Below, in pieces: positions 6,214-7,926 of a stretch of 7,926 nucleotides of DNA (its first letter is position 1; each line of letters opens with the position of its first letter). The position numbers were made by a program, and so were the translations under genes. The stretch is from contig DUUU01000616.1 in assembly GCA_012841485.1 (NCBI GenBank), forward strand, positions 1 through 7,926. Direction: 5' to 3'. The stretch is from Armatimonadota bacterium. Lineage in GTDB: Bacteria; Armatimonadota; JAAZEB01. A model generated the notes under the pieces. It saw only the letters and a list, made by a program, of their open reading frames with translations. It had not been told where the DNA came from and searched no databases.

Positions 6214-6438
6214 ATGAGGCTTCATCTGAGCACATTCGTGGATCTGCTGTTGGCGCTCTGGAGCACGCTGGCGGTGGCGCAACATCTGGCAGTGGTCGCG
6301 TCGGCAGCGTGGGCGGTGCCCTCTAGCCCGCCGCCGCTCAATCTCACGCCCGGCTACTGGGTGGTCGGGCTTGCTCTGCTCCTGAGTGCGGGAGCGTGCC
6401 GGCTCTCCCCGGTCGAGGAGGTGTCCGGTGATAGGTAA
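6214..6438 (+). CDS. Small two-helix membrane protein of unknown function
   Basis: A 74-residue protein from ATG 6214. Two hydrophobic stretches (roughly residues 7-34 and 46-61) are separated by a Pro-rich turn (VPSSPPPLNLTPGY); a Cys follows the second helix and the C-terminus is charged (VEEVSGDR). I do not recognise the family. The start is uncertain. ATG 6214 has AGGAG at 6205-6209, 4 nt away. ATG 6160, in the same frame, has AGGTGA at 6145-6150 and would add 18 residues, but that stretch is rich in codons untypical of the neighbours (TGT, GTT, CGA, AGG, AGA), so 6214 is preferred. The gene begins 63 bp after aroB and its last 11 bases overlap the kinase gene. That overlap, the high GC at third codon positions and the helix pattern argue that it is real. 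A role connected with the kinase, for example in membrane association, is only inferred. Confidence 0.6.
   Translation: MRLHLSTFVDLLLALWSTLAVAQHLAVVASAAWAVPSSPPPLNLTPGYWVVGLALLLSAGACRLSPVEEVSGDR
6416..6421 (+). promoter_or_regulatory. Consensus ribosome binding site for the kinase, inside the upstream gene
   Basis: AGGAGG lies 6 nt before GTG 6428, within the codons for the EEV near the end of the small membrane protein. It sets the kinase start and implies that the kinase is translated from the same message, probably coupled to termination of the upstream gene at 6438. Confidence 0.8.
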
Positions 6439-7926
6439 GGTGATTGACGCGCGCTACGAGGTACTGGAGCGGGTCAATGAGGGCAGCTTCTTCACCATCT
6501 ACAAAGCACGCGACCGTGTTCTCGACCGCGTCGTCGCGCTGAAAGTCCTCTCGCCACGGTTTGCCACCAACACGGAGTTTGTAGAGCGCCTGCGCGCCGA
6601 GTTATCGGCGGCGGCGGCGCTGACGCACACCGGCATCACGCGGATCTACGAAACGGGCGAGTTCGAGGGCCGGCCCTACGTGGCCACGGAGTTTGTCCGT
6701 GGCACGGATCTCAAAGAGCGGATTCGCCGCGCGGCGCCCTTCGCGTTGAGCGATGTGGTCTCTCTCGGGATTGCGCTGCTGCAGGCGGTCGACTATGCCC
6801 ATCGCGCCGGGACGGTTCACGGTGATGTCACCCCCTACAACGTGCTGATCACTTCGGACCTGGATGTGAAGGTGACCGATTTTGGGATCAGCCGGGCGGC
6901 GGGGGCGTCCGCGCTGTCGCACTCGAACGCGGTGCTTCGCGGCGTCCATTACCTCGCTCCAGAGGTTGCCCAGGGCGGCGAGGCTACCGTGGCATCGGAT
7001 ATCTACTCGGTTGGGGTGATACTGTTCGAGATGCTCACCGGCACGCTTCCCTATGCCGGCGACACGCCCATCGCCGTGGCGCTGAAGCACGCGCAGGAAC
7101 CGACGCCGTCCGCAAGAGCGGTCAATCCGAGCGTGCCCCGTGCTCTGGATGGCGTGGTCGCCAAGGCCATGGCCAAGGACCCAGGTGCCCGCTATCCGAG
7201 CATGTTGGCCATGCTGCGTGACCTGAGACACGCCGAGGAGTGCATCCGCATGGGACGGCCCCTCTCCTGGTCACCGATGGATGCGGGGGGAGCAGGCATG
7301 GAGAGTGGCGATGAGGAGGAAGCGTTCGCGGAGCCGCCCCGACGCTGGGATGGCTGGCGCCTGATCACCACGGTGCTGACGTTCGTTGTTCTGGCCCTGG
7401 CCGCAGGTCTCGCGGGCTTCTTCTTCACCGGGTATGGCATGCCTAAAGACGTCGTGGTGCCTGAGATCGTGGGTAAGTCGCGTGTCGAGGCCGAGGAGAT
7501 GCTCGACCAGGTGGGCCTCTCGATGAAGGTCGTCCAGGAGCAGCATAGCGACCAACCGGTCAACCACGTCATCTACGCCGCTCCGGAGCCGGGGCGCCAG
7601 GTGACGGAAGGCCGGGAGATCCGCGTCACCTTGAGCAAGGGACCCGAGACGGTGCGCGTGCCGGATCTGCTGCACACCACTCTCGCGGAGGCGAAGCGGG
7701 TTCTCACCGAAGCGGGCCTGAAGGCCGGCGCCATCCGGGATCGGTATGACGATGTGGTTCCCAAGGGCCAGGTCGTTGCCCAGGATCCCGGCCCGGACCG
7801 CCACGTCATCCGCGGGACGCAGGTGATGCTCACCGTGAGCAAGGGGAATTACGTGCCGCCGGAGCCGGTCGCTACTCCAGAGGAGCCGGTCGCCGAGCAT
7901 CCGGAGCTCCCGCTCACTCCCGAGCC
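6428..7926 (+). CDS. pknB: PASTA-domain membrane Ser/Thr protein kinase (3' end outside window)
   Basis: The frame runs from GTG 6428 (AGGAGG 6 nt upstream) to the window end without a stop: 499 full codons, C-terminus missing. Residues 10 to about 275 form a Hanks-type kinase domain, with the ATP-binding Lys39 (VALKVL), catalytic Asp133 (HGDVTPYN, 131-138), Asp151 of DFG and APE at 177-179. An acidic juxtamembrane linker leads to one transmembrane helix (about 312-334). Two extracytoplasmic PASTA repeats follow (about 342-405 and 409-473, each opening V-VP-(E/D)-(I/L) and ending (L/V)SKG), then a Pro/Glu-rich stretch. PASTA domains in PknB/PrkC/StkP kinases sense muropeptides or lipid II and control cell-wall growth and division. 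Two features are unusual. The Gly-rich loop reads NEGSFF (17-22), keeping only its middle Gly. The catalytic loop has HGD in place of HRD and Thr135 where Lys is usual. The three core catalytic residues are kept, so activity is likely but not assured. Confidence 0.92.
   Translation, partial: MIGKVIDARYEVLERVNEGSFFTIYKARDRVLDRVVALKVLSPRFATNTEFVERLRAELSAAAALTHTGITRIYETGEFEGRPYVATEFVRGTDLKERIRRAAPFALSDVVSLGIALLQAVDYAHRAGTVHGDVTPYNVLITSDLDVKVTDFGISRAAGASALSHSNAVLRGVHYLAPEVAQGGEATVASDIYSVGVILFEMLTGTLPYAGDTPIAVALKHAQEPTPSARAVNPSVPRALDGVVAKAMAKDPGARYPSMLAMLRDLRHAEECIRMGRPLSWSPMDAGGAGMESGDEEEAFAEPPRRWDGWRLITTVLTFVVLALAAGLAGFFFTGYGMPKDVVVPEIVGKSRVEAEEMLDQVGLSMKVVQEQHSDQPVNHVIYAAPEPGRQVTEGREIRVTLSKGPETVRVPDLLHTTLAEAKRVLTEAGLKAGAIRDRYDDVVPKGQVVAQDPGPDRHVIRGTQVMLTVSKGNYVPPEPVATPEEPVAEHPELPLTPE

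Noticed and set aside
6602..7900. Long - strand open frames opposite the kinase
   Set aside because: The + strand frame has complete kinase motifs, a membrane helix and PASTA repeats; the antisense frames have no recognisable domains.

Overview
The window is a GC-rich stretch of bacterial chromosome in which every supported gene reads on the + strand. It holds the distal part of a type IV pilus (type II secretion-like) assembly cluster, followed by the shikimate gene aroB, a small membrane protein and the start of a PASTA-domain Ser/Thr kinase. A secretin implies an outer membrane, while PASTA kinases are typical of Gram-positive and related deep lineages. Together with the GC content and the Gly/Pro/Met-rich extensions, this points to a diderm Terrabacteria-type lineage. 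Armatimonadota is my best guess and Deinococcota-like is an alternative; this is inference and no marker gene in the window settles it.

Layout. 1-707: 3' part of a PilO-like inner-membrane alignment protein. 817-1722: a PilP/GspC-like protein anchored by an N-terminal membrane helix rather than by a lipid. 1911-2819: a secreted protein with the STN domain and the start of the next secretin N-domain, then a long Gly-Met-Ser-Phe repeat tail and no secretin barrel. 2833-2862: a 13-bp perfect inverted repeat. 3088-4785: the complete secretin (PilQ/GspD type). 4789-4832: a structured post-stop region. 5047-6150: complete aroB with all three metal ligands. 6214-6438: a small two-helix membrane protein of unknown function. 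6428 to the window end: a PASTA Ser/Thr kinase (kinase domain, one membrane helix, two PASTA repeats visible), cut by the window edge.

How the genes fit. The PilO-like and PilP-like proteins would form the periplasmic bridge between the inner-membrane motor platform and the outer-membrane secretin. The repeat-tailed STN protein sits between the pilP-like and secretin genes and copies the N-terminal architecture of the secretin, so it is a plausible accessory component of the channel. aroB next to the pilus genes recalls the pilMNOPQ-aroK-aroB order of Proteobacteria, but aroK is absent here. The kinase overlaps the small membrane gene by 11 bp and has its own strong ribosome binding site inside that gene, which suggests translational coupling.

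Most notable: the secretin-like STN protein without a barrel; the Gly/Pro/Met-rich disordered extensions shared by three consecutive pilus proteins; the divergent nucleotide-binding and catalytic loops of the kinase; and the uncharacterised small membrane protein coupled to it. No mobile elements, CRISPR arrays, tRNA or rRNA genes were seen. All gaps between genes are under 300 bases.
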